Source: Aquabacter spiritensis | Lineage (GTDB): Bacteria; Pseudomonadota; Alphaproteobacteria; Rhizobiales; Xanthobacteraceae | Direction of reading: 5' to 3' | NCBI RefSeq assembly: GCF_004346185.1 | Contig: NZ_SMAI01000018.1 | Span: 1 to 64,000 of the forward strand | DNA: 64,000 nucleotides | Shown: positions 7,728-16,819 of the stretch, one piece after another | How positions within the stretch are numbered: the stretch's first letter is position 1 | Layout: the number at the start of each line of letters is the position of its first letter | The notes under the pieces: generated by a model | What the model was told of the DNA's origin: nothing | The model's database searches: none | The model's input: only the letters and a program-made list of their open reading frames with translations | Made by a program: the position numbers and the translations under genes

Positions 7728-8702
7728 TCAGGGCGGCGCCTGGCCGAACCGGATGGCCGGGAAATCCCGGACCGGATGCCGGTCGTCGCGGAGATCGGCC
7801 TGCGCCTCATATTCCGCGACCGCCGCCCGCGCGGCATCGGCCATGACCGAGAACATGGTGAGGAAGAAATTCGTCATCGCGCGCCGCATCGGCTCGGCGA
7901 GTTGCACATTTCCCGAAGCCGACGGCGTCCGGACGATCAGCCCCTCGGATTCGGCCTCGCGAAGCAGCTTCAGCACATGCGCGCGGGAGACGAAGAATTG
8001 CCGCGCGAGGGCGGCCACCGGCACGGGGACCGGGTTGCGGGGCGGAAACACGTCGTCCTCGGTCCGCGAGATCAGGAGGCTCATGGCGATGAGGAGCCCG
8101 GCATCGCGTTCGGCGAAGAGGGACGCTTCGGGCGCGTGGTGGAGGATCCGCATGCCGGCCTGAAACCGATGGCCGACCTGTCGCAGCAGCGCGCGGGCGA
8201 AGGCGCGCTCCTCGATATGGAGAAGAACCTGCTCTCCGACCGGGTCGATCAGCGAGAGGGCGCCGTACATATGCTGCCAGCGCTTGATATGTTCGGCCAT
8301 CAGGCGGGGCGTTGGAAGCAGCGGCCGCTGCCGCCGGTTCGGCCCCGATTCGGGACCTGTCTCGAGATAGCCGGCCCAACGCATCAGCAGGACCATGGCT
8401 TTCGCGCGGCCGCGGCTGCACACCCCTTGTTCCTGGCAGAGATTGGCGATGCGCGTGACGGTCAGCCCGACCCCGTTCTCGTCGGGCATCGCGTCGAGAT
8501 AGAGTGCGAAGACGCCGAAGGCGACCCGGCCACGGTCATTGAGAATCCGGTTCAAAATCCGGTTGCCGCGATACATTTGCACGAGCCCGCGGGCACACTG
8601 CTCGAAGGCCGTGAGGAATTGCGGATGAGCCCGGAATTCGTCCACCCTGCTGAGAGATTGCGCCACGATTGCTTTGTTCCCGGATCTATCCGCGCGCTGC
8701 AT
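7728..8702 (-). CDS. Winged-helix protein of unknown role
   Basis: I do not recognise a named family. The 324-residue protein is mostly helical. Near its C-terminus (about 229-268) it has a helix-turn-helix and wing pattern: VAALARQFFVSRAHVLKLLR followed by AESEGLIV. A second possible DNA-binding segment (about 90-125) contains RIANLCQEQGV and a basic run. No signal peptide or membrane segment is seen. The start is uncertain: an ATG at 8825 would add 41 atypical residues, so 8702 was chosen. It is convergent with the LysR gene and stands alone, so its targets cannot be guessed. Confidence 0.65.
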   Translation of the reverse strand: MQRADRSGNKAIVAQSLSRVDEFRAHPQFLTAFEQCARGLVQMYRGNRILNRILNDRGRVAFGVFALYLDAMPDENGVGLTVTRIANLCQEQGVCSRGRAKAMVLLMRWAGYLETGPESGPNRRQRPLLPTPRLMAEHIKRWQHMYGALSLIDPVGEQVLLHIEERAFARALLRQVGHRFQAGMRILHHAPEASLFAERDAGLLIAMSLLISRTEDDVFPPRNPVPVPVAALARQFFVSRAHVLKLLREAESEGLIVRTPSASGNVQLAEPMRRAMTNFFLTMFSVMADAARAAVAEYEAQADLRDDRHPVRDFPAIRFGQAPP

Positions 8703-8880
8703 TCCAACCGAGCCTCGCCGACGGCATTGTATACCATCCGATCGCGTGTTGGTGCTTATAGCGCGGACAGGGGGGCTGTGACGAGGTAGGCTGGGCAGCG
8801 AGGGACCAATAATCGCCATTGTCACGGCGCGGCATGCAGCATAGCCCCTGCCTTCGGCAGACCCCTTGGGAGGTTTTAAT

Positions 8881-9189
8881 ATGATCAGAAGCCGTCTCGC
8901 ATTCTTCGGACTTTGCGTCGGTCTTTCGACGTTCGGCGCGGCGCCGAGCCAGGCCGTCGTCTATTGCACCGGCCCGGGCTATCCGGTCGGTTGCGTCGTT
9001 CGTCCCGCGCCGGCCGTGGTCCATTGCACCCGTCCGGGCTATCCGGCGGGCTGCGTGGCAAATCCCGGTGGTATCGGCGTTCTGCCGGGCGCGGGCGCCG
9101 GTGCGGCCGGTGTCGGCCTCGCCCCCGGCGCGGGCGTCGGCTGGGGCGCGAATGCCGGCGGACCGGTGAACCGGGCCGGCGTCCGCTGA
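8881..9189 (+). CDS. Small exported Gly/Pro-rich protein with Cys-containing tandem repeat
   Basis: This 102-residue protein has an export signal cleaved near residue 25 (after SQA). It then carries two adjacent 20-residue repeats, VVYCTGPGYPVGC and VVHCTRPGYPAGC (about 26-65), giving four cysteines that could form two disulfides. The rest is glycine- and alanine-rich. GGGAGG (8868-8873) fixes the ATG at 8881. Similar short repeat proteins are widespread hypotheticals in Rhizobiales. The function is unknown; it is probably periplasmic or surface-located. Confidence 0.75.
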   Translation: MIRSRLAFFGLCVGLSTFGAAPSQAVVYCTGPGYPVGCVVRPAPAVVHCTRPGYPAGCVANPGGIGVLPGAGAGAAGVGLAPGAGVGWGANAGGPVNRAGVR

Positions 9190-9336
9190 CCGGTCCGCGG
9201 CGCACACAGCCTGCCCGCCGGAGCGGGAACCCGGTATGATATCGGCACCGGAGCCGCGGTCGACGGGCTCCGGTCGGTACGGTGGTGAGTTCAAACGGCC
9301 GGCGCGGATCCGGCGCGTTTCAAGGAGGAGAAGGCA

Positions 9337-9612
9337 ATGTCTCTGAGAGTTATCCTGGCTGCAGGGTTCTGCGTGGTCGCCACCGGGGCCCTCGCCGACA
9401 AGGCGGCTGGCGACAAGTGCGCCGCCAACCTGAACACCGATGGCAAGGCGATCTATGCCGGTGCGGCGCCTCAGGTTGCGCCCGGTGCCGACCTGCGCGG
9501 CATCGTCACCGCCCAGACCCAGTCGCTGGTCAAGTCCGGCGCCATCGGCATGAGCGGTGCGCGCTCGGCCGCCGAAGCGGCCGGGAAATGCCTCGCGATG
9601 ATCAATTCCTGA
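9337..9612 (+). CDS. Small exported protein of unknown function
   Basis: This 91-residue protein has a clear signal peptide (cleavage after GALA, residue 20). The mature part of about 71 residues has two cysteines (about 28 and 86) that could form one disulfide. The middle is alanine-rich, and there is no recognisable enzyme motif. AAGGAGGAG stands directly before the ATG, a very strong ribosome site suggesting high expression. A terminator follows, so the gene appears to be monocistronic. I do not recognise the family. Confidence 0.75.
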   Translation: MSLRVILAAGFCVVATGALADKAAGDKCAANLNTDGKAIYAGAAPQVAPGADLRGIVTAQTQSLVKSGAIGMSGARSAAEAAGKCLAMINS

Positions 9613-9642
9613 TCCCGCGTCTTCATATGAGGTGACGCGTTC

Positions 9643-9679
9643 CGGCGCCCGGCTTCATCGAGCCGGGCGCCGTTCGTTT
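9643..9679 (+). terminator. Rho-independent terminator
   Basis: A perfect 12-base inverted repeat (9643-9654 with 9661-9672) around a six-base loop is followed by TTCGTTT. It ends the 9337-9612 transcript and separates it from the convergent gene whose stop is at 9686. Confidence 0.65.
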
Positions 9680-9685
9680 GCGGGG

Positions 9686-12139
9686 TCAGGACCGGGAAAC
9701 CGGCTGACGTCCGAGAAGGGTCGCCATCTCCGCCTCGAGGTCCCCGAACGGATCGTCGGCGTCCGCGGCCTTGACGTCGGGCGCTTTGGCTTCGGAGACT
9801 TTGGCTTCGGGCGCTTTGGGTGCCGGCTCGCTTCCTTCCGGCGCCACGGCGGCGGGGACCGGGGGCGCCGCGGGCGCGGCTGATGCGGCCTGCTCCTTGC
9901 GCGTGCGCTCCTCCTGCGCCTCCCGTGCCAGTGTGAGTTCGAGTTCCCGGACGAGGTCGTTCTCGTTCAAGCCGAGGCCGTCCGCCGGGGCGACGGTCTC
10001 GCGAACCACGACATCCTGAACCACGACATTCGGCGGTGCCTTGGCCGCCGGGACCGGAGCGGGCGCGCGCGGCGGCTGGGCTGCGGGGACGTTCGCCCGC
10101 AGGAACGGCGCGAAGCGCGCGGGCGTCGACCGGCCCGGCTGCGGTTCGGAGGCGGCGGGCGACGCCGGTGCGGCCGGCGGCCGTGGCGCGGGGGGAGCTT
10201 CCGGAGCCGAAGGCGGGACGGCCGGGCCGCCGAGCGCACGCTCCAGAGTGGCATCCAGCTTCTGCGCCACGTCTTCGATGCGCGGCTCGGTGCGCTGCGG
10301 CGGCGCGAGCGGACCGCGCAGCGGTCGGGCGATGTTGAAGAGCGGGATGCGGCGCGCCGCCGGCGTCGGAGCCGACGGTTCCGGCTTTTCGCCGGCCGGG
10401 GCATCATCGGTGCGGGCAGCGACCACCGGCGGCACCGGGGGGGCCGGCCGCTCGGAAGGCGCGGGGGCGGCGATCCCGGGAACGGGTTCCGACGGGCCCG
10501 GTTCGGGCTCGGCGGTGGAACCCGGGACGGCGCCCTCGCTCTGCCCGTCGGCGCGCGGCATCGGCGGCGCGGCGGGCGTCGGCGCGACCGACGCCGGGGG
10601 GGCGGATACCGGTGCCGCGGGCGGCTCATCCGGTTCGGACGCGGGGGCTTCGGATTTGGGAGTATCGGATGGGGGTGTGTCGGATGCGGGCAATTCCGGT
10701 GCCGGCGGCTCCGGTTTCACGTCCTCGGCCTTCACGTCCTCGGCTCTCACGTCCTCGGCCTTCACGTCCTCGGCTCTCACGTCCTCGGCCTTCACGTCCT
10801 CGGCTCTCACGTCCTCCGGCTGCGTAAGCTCCGAGGTCGGGGGCTCCGAGGCAGGGGGCTCCTGGGCCGCTTGCTCTTGGGCCGGGGGCACTTCAACTGT
10901 GGGCGCTTCAACCGCGGGAGATTCGGGCGGCAACTCGCGGTCCGATGGCCTTTCGGCCGGCTCGGCCGGGCTCGGCGCGAGGGGCGCCACGGCGGCCGGG
11001 GCATCCTGCGGGGCCGGGGGGCGGACGTCGGGCGCGGAGGTCGGAGGCGCGGGCGTCGGGGGCTCGGCCACCTTCGGTTCCGGCGCCGCGGCCGCAATCA
11101 CCGGCTCGTCCACGCCCGAGGCAACACCGTCCGCAGTCCGGGGTTCGGGGGCGGGAGGGGAGTCGACGGAGGGGGCGACGGGCGCGTCCGCGGGCACGTC
11201 CACGCGGTCGGCCCGCGGCCTGCCGGCTTGCAGGCCGCCCTCGCGCGTAATGGCGGAGGCAGCCGGAGGATCCTCGGCTGAGGGCGTTTCGGGCGCGGAG
11301 ACAGCTTCCGGCTTGGGGGCGGGTGCCGCCTCGGGCCAAGCATGGGCAGGATTATGGGCGGGATTGAGGCGCGCACGGGACGGCGATTCAGACCCGCGCG
11401 GGTCGGCGGCGCGCCCCGCGGCCGGCTCCGGGCGACCCATCGCGCGCATCGCGGCAAGGCTGGGTGGCAGGCCGCGTGCGGGGCGGTCGGCGCCCGCCGG
11501 ACGGTCGGGGAGGCCGAGGGGCCGCACCGGGCGCGCGCTCTCCTCGCCCTCCGGCCGCAGCGGCCGGCGCAGTGCGGGGCGGCGCAGATCGGGAGTGGAC
11601 GGGGCGTCTTCCGCGACCTCGGGTTCGGAGGCCGGTTCGGCCGCAGCCGGCTCGGCGAGCGGGGAGGCCGGCGGCGACAAAGGCGGCGCGACCGGCCGGC
11701 GCGGCAGGGCCTCGCGGCGCGCCGTATCGTCCCGCAGCGCAAGGGGATCGCGCAGGCCGGAGGGTTCGCGCAGCGCGGTCGGCTCGCGCTGGGTCGGATC
11801 TCGCGGCAGCGCAGCGTCCCGCTCGCGGGCGAGCAGCGCGTCCCGCGTCAGGCCTCGCGCAATGCCGGGCTCCACCACGATGTCCGCGGTACCGCCGATC
11901 AACAGCAAATGTTCGACATCGTCCCGTCGGACCAAGACGAGGCGACGACGCTGGTCGACCGTGACGCTGTCCAGAACCGCGAGGCGCGCTTGGCGGGACC
12001 GGGCGCCGCCCGCGCCACCACCCGCGCTCAGCCGCCGGACGATGAAAACCGTAAGCGCGAGCAGCGCGATAATGACGATGGCGGCGATCGCCACCCTGAT
12101 CGGCAGATCGAGCTGCATTCCTAGAAGGTCCTGCAACAT
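9686..12139 (-). CDS. fliO: FliO-like flagellar export protein with very long disordered tail
   Basis: The first 100 of 817 residues look like FliO: one membrane helix (about 15-34, ending in VRRLS), then a small domain around residues 50-90 with RLAVLDSVTV, RRLVLVRRDD and a GG-turn. FliO helps assemble the flagellar type III export gate. The remaining 700 or so residues are Pro/Ala/Glu-rich and low in complexity, with seven tandem AEDV(K/R) units and a short helical end. Typical FliO proteins are far shorter. The ATG at 12139 with AAGGAGA eight bases before it is preferred over an upstream in-frame ATG at 12196. It is divergent from cckA, and no other flagellar gene is in the window, so the assignment rests on the N-terminus. 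Confidence 0.7.
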   Translation of the reverse strand: MLQDLLGMQLDLPIRVAIAAIVIIALLALTVFIVRRLSAGGGAGGARSRQARLAVLDSVTVDQRRRLVLVRRDDVEHLLLIGGTADIVVEPGIARGLTRDALLARERDAALPRDPTQREPTALREPSGLRDPLALRDDTARREALPRRPVAPPLSPPASPLAEPAAAEPASEPEVAEDAPSTPDLRRPALRRPLRPEGEESARPVRPLGLPDRPAGADRPARGLPPSLAAMRAMGRPEPAAGRAADPRGSESPSRARLNPAHNPAHAWPEAAPAPKPEAVSAPETPSAEDPPAASAITREGGLQAGRPRADRVDVPADAPVAPSVDSPPAPEPRTADGVASGVDEPVIAAAAPEPKVAEPPTPAPPTSAPDVRPPAPQDAPAAVAPLAPSPAEPAERPSDRELPPESPAVEAPTVEVPPAQEQAAQEPPASEPPTSELTQPEDVRAEDVKAEDVRAEDVKAEDVRAEDVKAEDVKPEPPAPELPASDTPPSDTPKSEAPASEPDEPPAAPVSAPPASVAPTPAAPPMPRADGQSEGAVPGSTAEPEPGPSEPVPGIAAPAPSERPAPPVPPVVAARTDDAPAGEKPEPSAPTPAARRIPLFNIARPLRGPLAPPQRTEPRIEDVAQKLDATLERALGGPAVPPSAPEAPPAPRPPAAPASPAASEPQPGRSTPARFAPFLRANVPAAQPPRAPAPVPAAKAPPNVVVQDVVVRETVAPADGLGLNENDLVRELELTLAREAQEERTRKEQAASAAPAAPPVPAAVAPEGSEPAPKAPEAKVSEAKAPDVKAADADDPFGDLEAEMATLLGRQPVSRS
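10716..10820. repeat. Seven tandem 15-base repeats inside the fliO-like gene
   Basis: Seven copies of a 15-base unit (core TCACGTCCTCGG, alternating GCC/GCT ends) lie head to tail. They encode (P/A)EDV(K/R) repeats on the minus strand. The copies are nearly identical, which suggests recent slippage expansion, and the copy number may vary between strains. The repeats stay in frame. Confidence 0.9.
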
Positions 12140-12355
12140 CACGTCTCCTTGTGGCGGCCGCCCCCGCGGTCGCATTGCCAACCGGCATCCGCCCACTTAC
12201 AGCAGGAGGTGCGCGAGTCCCAGACCTTCGCGCAAAACGAAATTCTTGACGAATATGACCAGAATTCAACCAATGCCGTAACTTTGCGTTAATTTCCGGG
12301 AATCGGCAATGCGCGGCGGGTGCATCGCAAGTTGCTTGATAAAGAAGGAAAGTTC

Positions 12356-14896
12356 ATGATGAGTGACGCGCGCAAGGACCGCGCGGAAAAGTCGACCTCC
12401 CTTTTGCAGCCGCAGCGAATCGGAGTTCAGCGCCTGCTGGTGGGCGGCGCCGCCTTTGCGGGCGGGCTTGCGGCGGCCATATTTCAGCAGGAAGGCGGGC
12501 CGGCATTGACCGCCACGCTGGCGGCTCTCGCCGCGGTCGGCGTCTTTTCCATGATCGTCACATCCGTCCGCTTTGTGCGCGGCGACGCGAAGAAGAGCGA
12601 TGATCTGGCGCGGACGCTGCTGTCGGCGACCAGCGACGCCATCGCTCTCGTGGAGGATGGCGAGCAGCTGGTCGAGGTGAATGCCGCCTATCTCCGCCTG
12701 TCGCGCAGCGGAGAGGGGCAGGCGCCGACGCCGGAACGCTTCCTCAGCCGCATTCCGGGTTCCCAGGCGGCCGTTGGTGCTCTGCTGCGCGCGATCGCCG
12801 ACGGAACCCATGCCGTCCAGATCTTTCCGTTCGATCCCGAGCCCACCGGCCGGCGGCTCGTGGCGGCTGTCCACCCGTTGGAGGGGCTGAAGCGGGTCGT
12901 CTGGGTCCTCAGCCTCAGCGATGCCGAGGGGCAGAGGGTCAGCGGCGGGTTCAACGCGCGCGCCGGCCGGAGCGACCAAGCCGCCGGGGCGCGAGGAAAT
13001 GTCGACGGGGGCGGGGTCGACGGGGACGGGGCGGCGATCCTGACCCGGCTTTGGGAGCAGGCCCCCGTCGGGCTGATGCTGATTTCGCCCACCGAGGGCC
13101 GGATCCCCAATGGAACGCTGGCGCGTTGGCTCGGCTACGATCTCGCGGATTGGGGCGCAGCGCCGATGGCGGTCGCCGAACTGCTGAATTCCCCCAGCGA
13201 AGTCGCCGTGATGCGCGCCGTGGCGCAGGGCGACGCGGGGCCAGGGGGATTGGCGGTGGATTTCGTCTGTAAGGACGGTTCGATCTGGCCCGGCCATGTG
13301 TGGATCGGCGGGCGATCGGGCGGCGAAAATATCCTCGTCGTCGTTCCGCGCGCCACATCGCAGCCGGCGGGTCAGAGCGCGCCGGCTTCGCTTGTGGGCG
13401 GCGCCGATGCGGCCTTCTTCACGCGTTCGCCGCTGGCGATGGCGAATGTCGACCGGACCGGCCGGGTGGTCGAGGCGAACGGCAGCTTTTCGCGTCTCTT
13501 CGCCGGCAGCGCCCCCGCCGTGGTGGGGGCGAAGCTCGACCGGCTCGTGGTGGAGCGGGATGCGCCGGGTGTCGAGCGGCTGATCAAGGATACGCTCGCA
13601 GGTCTTGCGACCGCGACGCCGGTCGATGCCTCGGTCGGCGGCGAGGGCGGACGCTCGGCGCGGCTGTTCGCCGCCATGCTCGGCACCGGAAGCATCGCCG
13701 TCTATGCGGTCGACACCACGGCCCAGCGGGCGCTCGAGGTCCAATTCGCCCAATCCCAGAAGATGCAGGCGATCGGCCAGCTGGCCGGCGGCGTGGCGCA
13801 CGATTTCAACAATGTGCTGACCGCCATCCTCGGCTATTGCGATCTTCTGCTCGCCAATCACCGCCCGAGCGACCCGTCCTTCCCGGACATCATGCAGATC
13901 AAGCAGAATGCGAACCGCGCGGCGGGACTGGTACGCCAGCTTTTGGCCTTCTCGCGCCGCCAGACGCTGCGCCCCCAGGTGATCCAGCTGACCGACGTTC
14001 TGGCGGATCTCTCCATGCTGCTGCGGCGCCTGATCGGCGAGAGCATCGACCTGAAGGTGGATCACGGCCGCGATTTGTGGCCGGTCAAGGTCGACGTCAA
14101 CCAGTTCGAGCAGGTGATCGTCAATCTCGCCGTCAATGCCCGCGATGCCATGCCCGAAGGCGGTGTGCTCGCCGTGCGCACCGCCAACGTTTCCAGCGCC
14201 GATTGCGCCGCCTTCGGCGATGCGGCGACGCTCGCGCCCGCCGATTACGTCCTGATCGAGGTGGTGGATACCGGCACCGGCATTCCCTCCGACATCATCG
14301 ACAAGATCTTCGAGCCCTTCTTCTCCACCAAGGAGGTCGGCAAGGGGACGGGCCTCGGCCTGTCGACCGTCTACGGCATCGTCAAGCAGACCGGCGGTAG
14401 CATCCTCGCCGCGAGCCAGCCGGGGCGTGGCAGCACGTTTCGGGTCTTTCTGCCGCGTCACGAGCCGACGGCCGAGGATGCCGTCCCGGTTCCGGCCGAG
14501 CCCGATTCGCGCGGGACAGATCTCACCGGGCAGGGGACCATCCTGCTGGTCGAGGACGAGGACGCCGTGCGCGCGTTCGCCGCGCGGGCGCTGGCCGCGC
14601 GCGGCTACAACGTCATCGCGGCCGCCAGCGGCGCCGAGGCGCTGGAGGCGATGGACGCGGCCGACACGCGGATCGATCTCGTGGTTTCCGACGTCGTGAT
14701 GCCCGAGATGGACGGGCCGACGCTGCTGAAGGAATTGCGGGCCCGGGATCCCGCGCTCAAGGTGATCTTCATCTCGGGCTACGCGCAGGAGGCGTTTGGG
14801 CGCAGCTTGGCCGAGGGGGAGAAGTTCTCGTTCTTGCCCAAGCCGTTTTCGCTGAAGCAGCTGGTCGCCGCGGTGAAGGAAGGCATGGGCGCCTGA
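12356..14896 (+). CDS. cckA: Hybrid histidine kinase CckA (cell-cycle phosphorelay)
   Basis: This 846-residue kinase has two N-terminal membrane helices (about 23-42 and 46-68), PAS-like regions (about 75-185, 220-330, 345-455) and the H-box GGVAHDFNN with phosphorylated His482. The ATPase domain carries [17 protein letters not shown] and [11 protein letters not shown], and the C-terminal receiver has phospho-acceptor Asp779 ([12 protein letters not shown]). This is the CckA architecture, which in alphaproteobacteria phosphorylates ChpT and then CtrA and CpdR to time division, polarity and motility. The ATG at 12356 follows AAGGAAAG; an upstream GTG at 12320 is less likely. It stands next to the divergent FliO homologue, fitting the CtrA-motility link. 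Confidence 0.93.
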   Translation: MMSDARKDRAEKSTSLLQPQRIGVQRLLVGGAAFAGGLAAAIFQQEGGPALTATLAALAAVGVFSMIVTSVRFVRGDAKKSDDLARTLLSATSDAIALVEDGEQLVEVNAAYLRLSRSGEGQAPTPERFLSRIPGSQAAVGALLRAIADGTHAVQIFPFDPEPTGRRLVAAVHPLEGLKRVVWVLSLSDAEGQRVSGGFNARAGRSDQAAGARGNVDGGGVDGDGAAILTRLWEQAPVGLMLISPTEGRIPNGTLARWLGYDLADWGAAPMAVAELLNSPSEVAVMRAVAQGDAGPGGLAVDFVCKDGSIWPGHVWIGGRSGGENILVVVPRATSQPAGQSAPASLVGGADAAFFTRSPLAMANVDRTGRVVEANGSFSRLFAGSAPAVVGAKLDRLVVERDAPGVERLIKDTLAGLATATPVDASVGGEGGRSARLFAAMLGTGSIAVYAVDTTAQRALEVQFAQSQKMQAIGQLAGGVAHDFNNVLTAILGYCDLLLANHRPSDPSFPDIMQIKQNANRAAGLVRQLLAFSRRQTLRPQVIQLTDVLADLSMLLRRLIGESIDLKVDHGRDLWPVKVDVNQFEQVIVNLAVNARDAMPEGGVLAVRTANVSSADCAAFGDAATLAPADYVLIEVVDTGTGIPSDIIDKIFEPFFSTKEVGKGTGLGLSTVYGIVKQTGGSILAASQPGRGSTFRVFLPRHEPTAEDAVPVPAEPDSRGTDLTGQGTILLVEDEDAVRAFAARALAARGYNVIAAASGAEALEAMDAADTRIDLVVSDVVMPEMDGPTLLKELRARDPALKVIFISGYAQEAFGRSLAEGEKFSFLPKPFSLKQLVAAVKEGMGA

Positions 14897-15078
14897 GGCG
14901 CTCTCGCCTGCCGAGCCATACTGTCGCACTTTGCGGCCGCCGCCTCTGCGGGCCGATCCCGCATTGCAGCATGACGGGTGGCGAGGACATCGCTGCGGAA
15001 GCCGCTTCAGCGCGTGTCGCGGCGGTTCCGGCCCTGTCCGCCGGGGCCGGTACGGGGGTGGTGGCGGGAAGCTTGTAC

Positions 15079-15106
15079 TTGCCAACCTATCTGGCACTGC
15101 GATAAG
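15079..15106 (+). promoter_or_regulatory. Candidate promoter of the nuo operon
   Basis: The 293-base gap between cckA and nuoA holds TTGCCA (15079-15084), 16 bases, then GATAAG (15101-15106). The stretch also contains a TGCCA-N7-TGGCA inverted repeat (15080-15096) that could bind a regulator. The matches are modest and nothing else stands out in the gap. Confidence 0.33.
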
Positions 15107-15189
15107 CCTCGGTCGTTTCGAATTCCTCCAACCGAGGCCGGCGCGGTAACGCCTGAGGCGGATCGCCCAATGCGCCCCGAGGTGCGGAC

Positions 15190-15555
15190 ATGACTCTGCT
15201 TCTGCAGGACTATCTTCCGGTGGTGATCTTCATCGGCGTGTCCCTGGTGATCGGGCTCGCTCTGCTGATCTCCCCCTTCCTGGTCGCCTACAGCAACCCC
15301 GACCCGGAAAAGCTGTCCGCGTACGAGTGCGGATTCAACGCGTTCGACGATGCCCGCATGACGTTCGACGTGCGGTTCTATCTGGTCGCGATCTTGTTCA
15401 TCATCTTCGATCTGGAAGTCGCCTTTCTGTTTCCCTGGGCCATTTCGTTCGGCGGCCTCGGCGATCTCGGCTTCTGGTCGATGATGATCTTTCTCGGCGT
15501 CCTGACCGTCGGGTTCATCTACGAATGGCGCAAGGGAGCACTCGAATGGGATTGA
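15190..15555 (+). CDS. nuoA: NADH-quinone oxidoreductase subunit A
   Basis: This 121-residue membrane protein has three hydrophobic helices. The conserved loop [10 protein letters not shown] carries the complex I cysteine, and [12 protein letters not shown] (about 76-87) carries the acidic residues typical of NuoA/ND3. It helps form the quinone-chamber roof between the hydrophilic arm and the membrane arm. It is the first gene of the operon and overlaps nuoB by 10 bases. Confidence 0.96.
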   Translation: MTLLLQDYLPVVIFIGVSLVIGLALLISPFLVAYSNPDPEKLSAYECGFNAFDDARMTFDVRFYLVAILFIIFDLEVAFLFPWAISFGGLGDLGFWSMMIFLGVLTVGFIYEWRKGALEWD

Positions 15556-16130
15556 CCCCTTCAGCCACCAAGCCTCTCGTCGCGCCAGCGCCGAAGGGGC
15601 TGATCGATCCCTCGACCGGTCGCCCGGTCGGGGCGGACGATCCTTTTTTCAGCGAGATCAATGCCGAGCTCGCCGACAAGGGTTTTCTGATCACCACCGC
15701 CGACGACCTCATCACCTGGGCACGCACCGGCTCGCTCATGTGGATGACCTTCGGGCTCGCCTGCTGCGCGGTGGAGATGATGCAGGTCTCCATGCCGCGC
15801 TACGACGTCGAGCGCTTCGGCTTTGCGCCGCGTGCCTCTCCGCGCCAGTCGGACGTGATGATCGTCGCCGGCACGCTGACCAACAAGATGGCCCCGGCTC
15901 TGCGCAAGGTCTACGACCAGATGCCGGAGCCGCGCTACGTGATCTCGATGGGCAGCTGCGCCAATGGCGGCGGCTATTACCATTATTCCTATGCGGTGGT
16001 GCGTGGCTGCGACCGGGTGGTTCCGGTCGACATCTACGTGCCCGGCTGCCCGCCCAGCGCGGAGGCGCTGCTTTATGGCGTTCTGCTGCTGCAGAAGAAG
16101 ATCCGACGCGTCGGGACCATCGAACGCTGA
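15546..16130 (+). CDS. nuoB: NADH-quinone oxidoreductase subunit B (cluster N2)
   Basis: This 194-residue PSST-type subunit binds the terminal 4Fe-4S cluster N2, which passes electrons to ubiquinone. Its ligands are the adjacent cysteines in LACCAVEMM, the cysteine in [10 protein letters not shown] and the one in [11 protein letters not shown]. The start is the ATG at 15546 inside the end of nuoA; this frame continues open upstream but only as out-of-frame nuoA sequence. The length is typical for alphaproteobacteria. Confidence 0.96.
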   Translation: MGLTPSATKPLVAPAPKGLIDPSTGRPVGADDPFFSEINAELADKGFLITTADDLITWARTGSLMWMTFGLACCAVEMMQVSMPRYDVERFGFAPRASPRQSDVMIVAGTLTNKMAPALRKVYDQMPEPRYVISMGSCANGGGYYHYSYAVVRGCDRVVPVDIYVPGCPPSAEALLYGVLLLQKKIRRVGTIER

Positions 16131-16181
16131 TCGTGCCATGCAATCGCCCCCGGGGATCCGGGCGGCGCGGGGAAGAAGCTG

Positions 16182-16808
16182 ATGGACGAGACCCTGAAGG
16201 ACCTCGCGGCCCACGTGACCGGCGCGCTCGCCGGAGCGCTGCGCGGCAGCACGGTCGCGTTCGGCGAATTGACCCTGCATGTCGAGCGCGCGCAGATCGT
16301 CAAGGTGGCGACCTTCCTGCGCGACGATCCGACCTGCCTGTTCAGCTGCATCGTGGACGTTTGCGGCGTCGATCATCCGGCGCGGGAAACCCGCTTCGAC
16401 GTCGTCTATCATCTCCTCTCGGTGAAGCAGAACGTGCGGGTGCGCCTCAAGGTCGAGACCGACGAGGCGACGCCGGTGCCGTCCTTGTGCGGGGTCTATC
16501 CGGGCGCGAACTGGTTCGAGCGGGAAGCCTACGACATGTACGGCATCCTGTTCACCGGCCATCCCGACTTGCGGCGCCTGCTGACCGATTACGGCTTCGA
16601 CGGCTACCCGCTGCGCAAGGACTTCCCGCTCACCGGCTTCGTCGAGGTGCGCTATGACGATCAGGCCAAGCGCGTGATCTACGAGCCCGTGCGGCTGGCG
16701 CAGGAATTCCGCAACTTCGACTTCCTCTCGCCCTGGGAAGGCGTCGAATACGTCCTTCCCGGTGATGAGAAGGCGGCGTCCCAACCCGGCGCCCCGAAGG
16801 CGGGCTGA
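16182..16808 (+). CDS. nuoC: NADH-quinone oxidoreductase subunit C
   Basis: This 208-residue 30-kDa subunit is identified by [15 protein letters not shown] and [10 protein letters not shown]. It is a structural part of the connecting arm beside NuoD and NuoB. As in most alphaproteobacteria it is a separate gene, not fused to nuoD as in E. coli. A 51-base gap precedes it and 11 bases separate it from nuoD. Confidence 0.95.
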   Translation: MDETLKDLAAHVTGALAGALRGSTVAFGELTLHVERAQIVKVATFLRDDPTCLFSCIVDVCGVDHPARETRFDVVYHLLSVKQNVRVRLKVETDEATPVPSLCGVYPGANWFEREAYDMYGILFTGHPDLRRLLTDYGFDGYPLRKDFPLTGFVEVRYDDQAKRVIYEPVRLAQEFRNFDFLSPWEGVEYVLPGDEKAASQPGAPKAG

Positions 16809-16819
16809 AGGAGCGATCC

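Noticed and set aside
10716-10820. Regular short repeats considered as a CRISPR array
   Set aside because: The units are contiguous with no spacers and encode an in-frame peptide repeat; no cas genes are present.
10041-12281. A 746-codon plus-strand open frame rich in Gly, Ser and Ala
   Set aside because: It lies antisense to the fliO-like gene. Its composition is simply the complement of a Pro/Ala-rich GC-heavy gene, and it lacks a domain or ribosome site.
12266-15097. A 943-codon minus-strand open frame
   Set aside because: It is antisense to cckA, whose kinase and receiver motifs are certain. The long frame is a GC-bias artefact.
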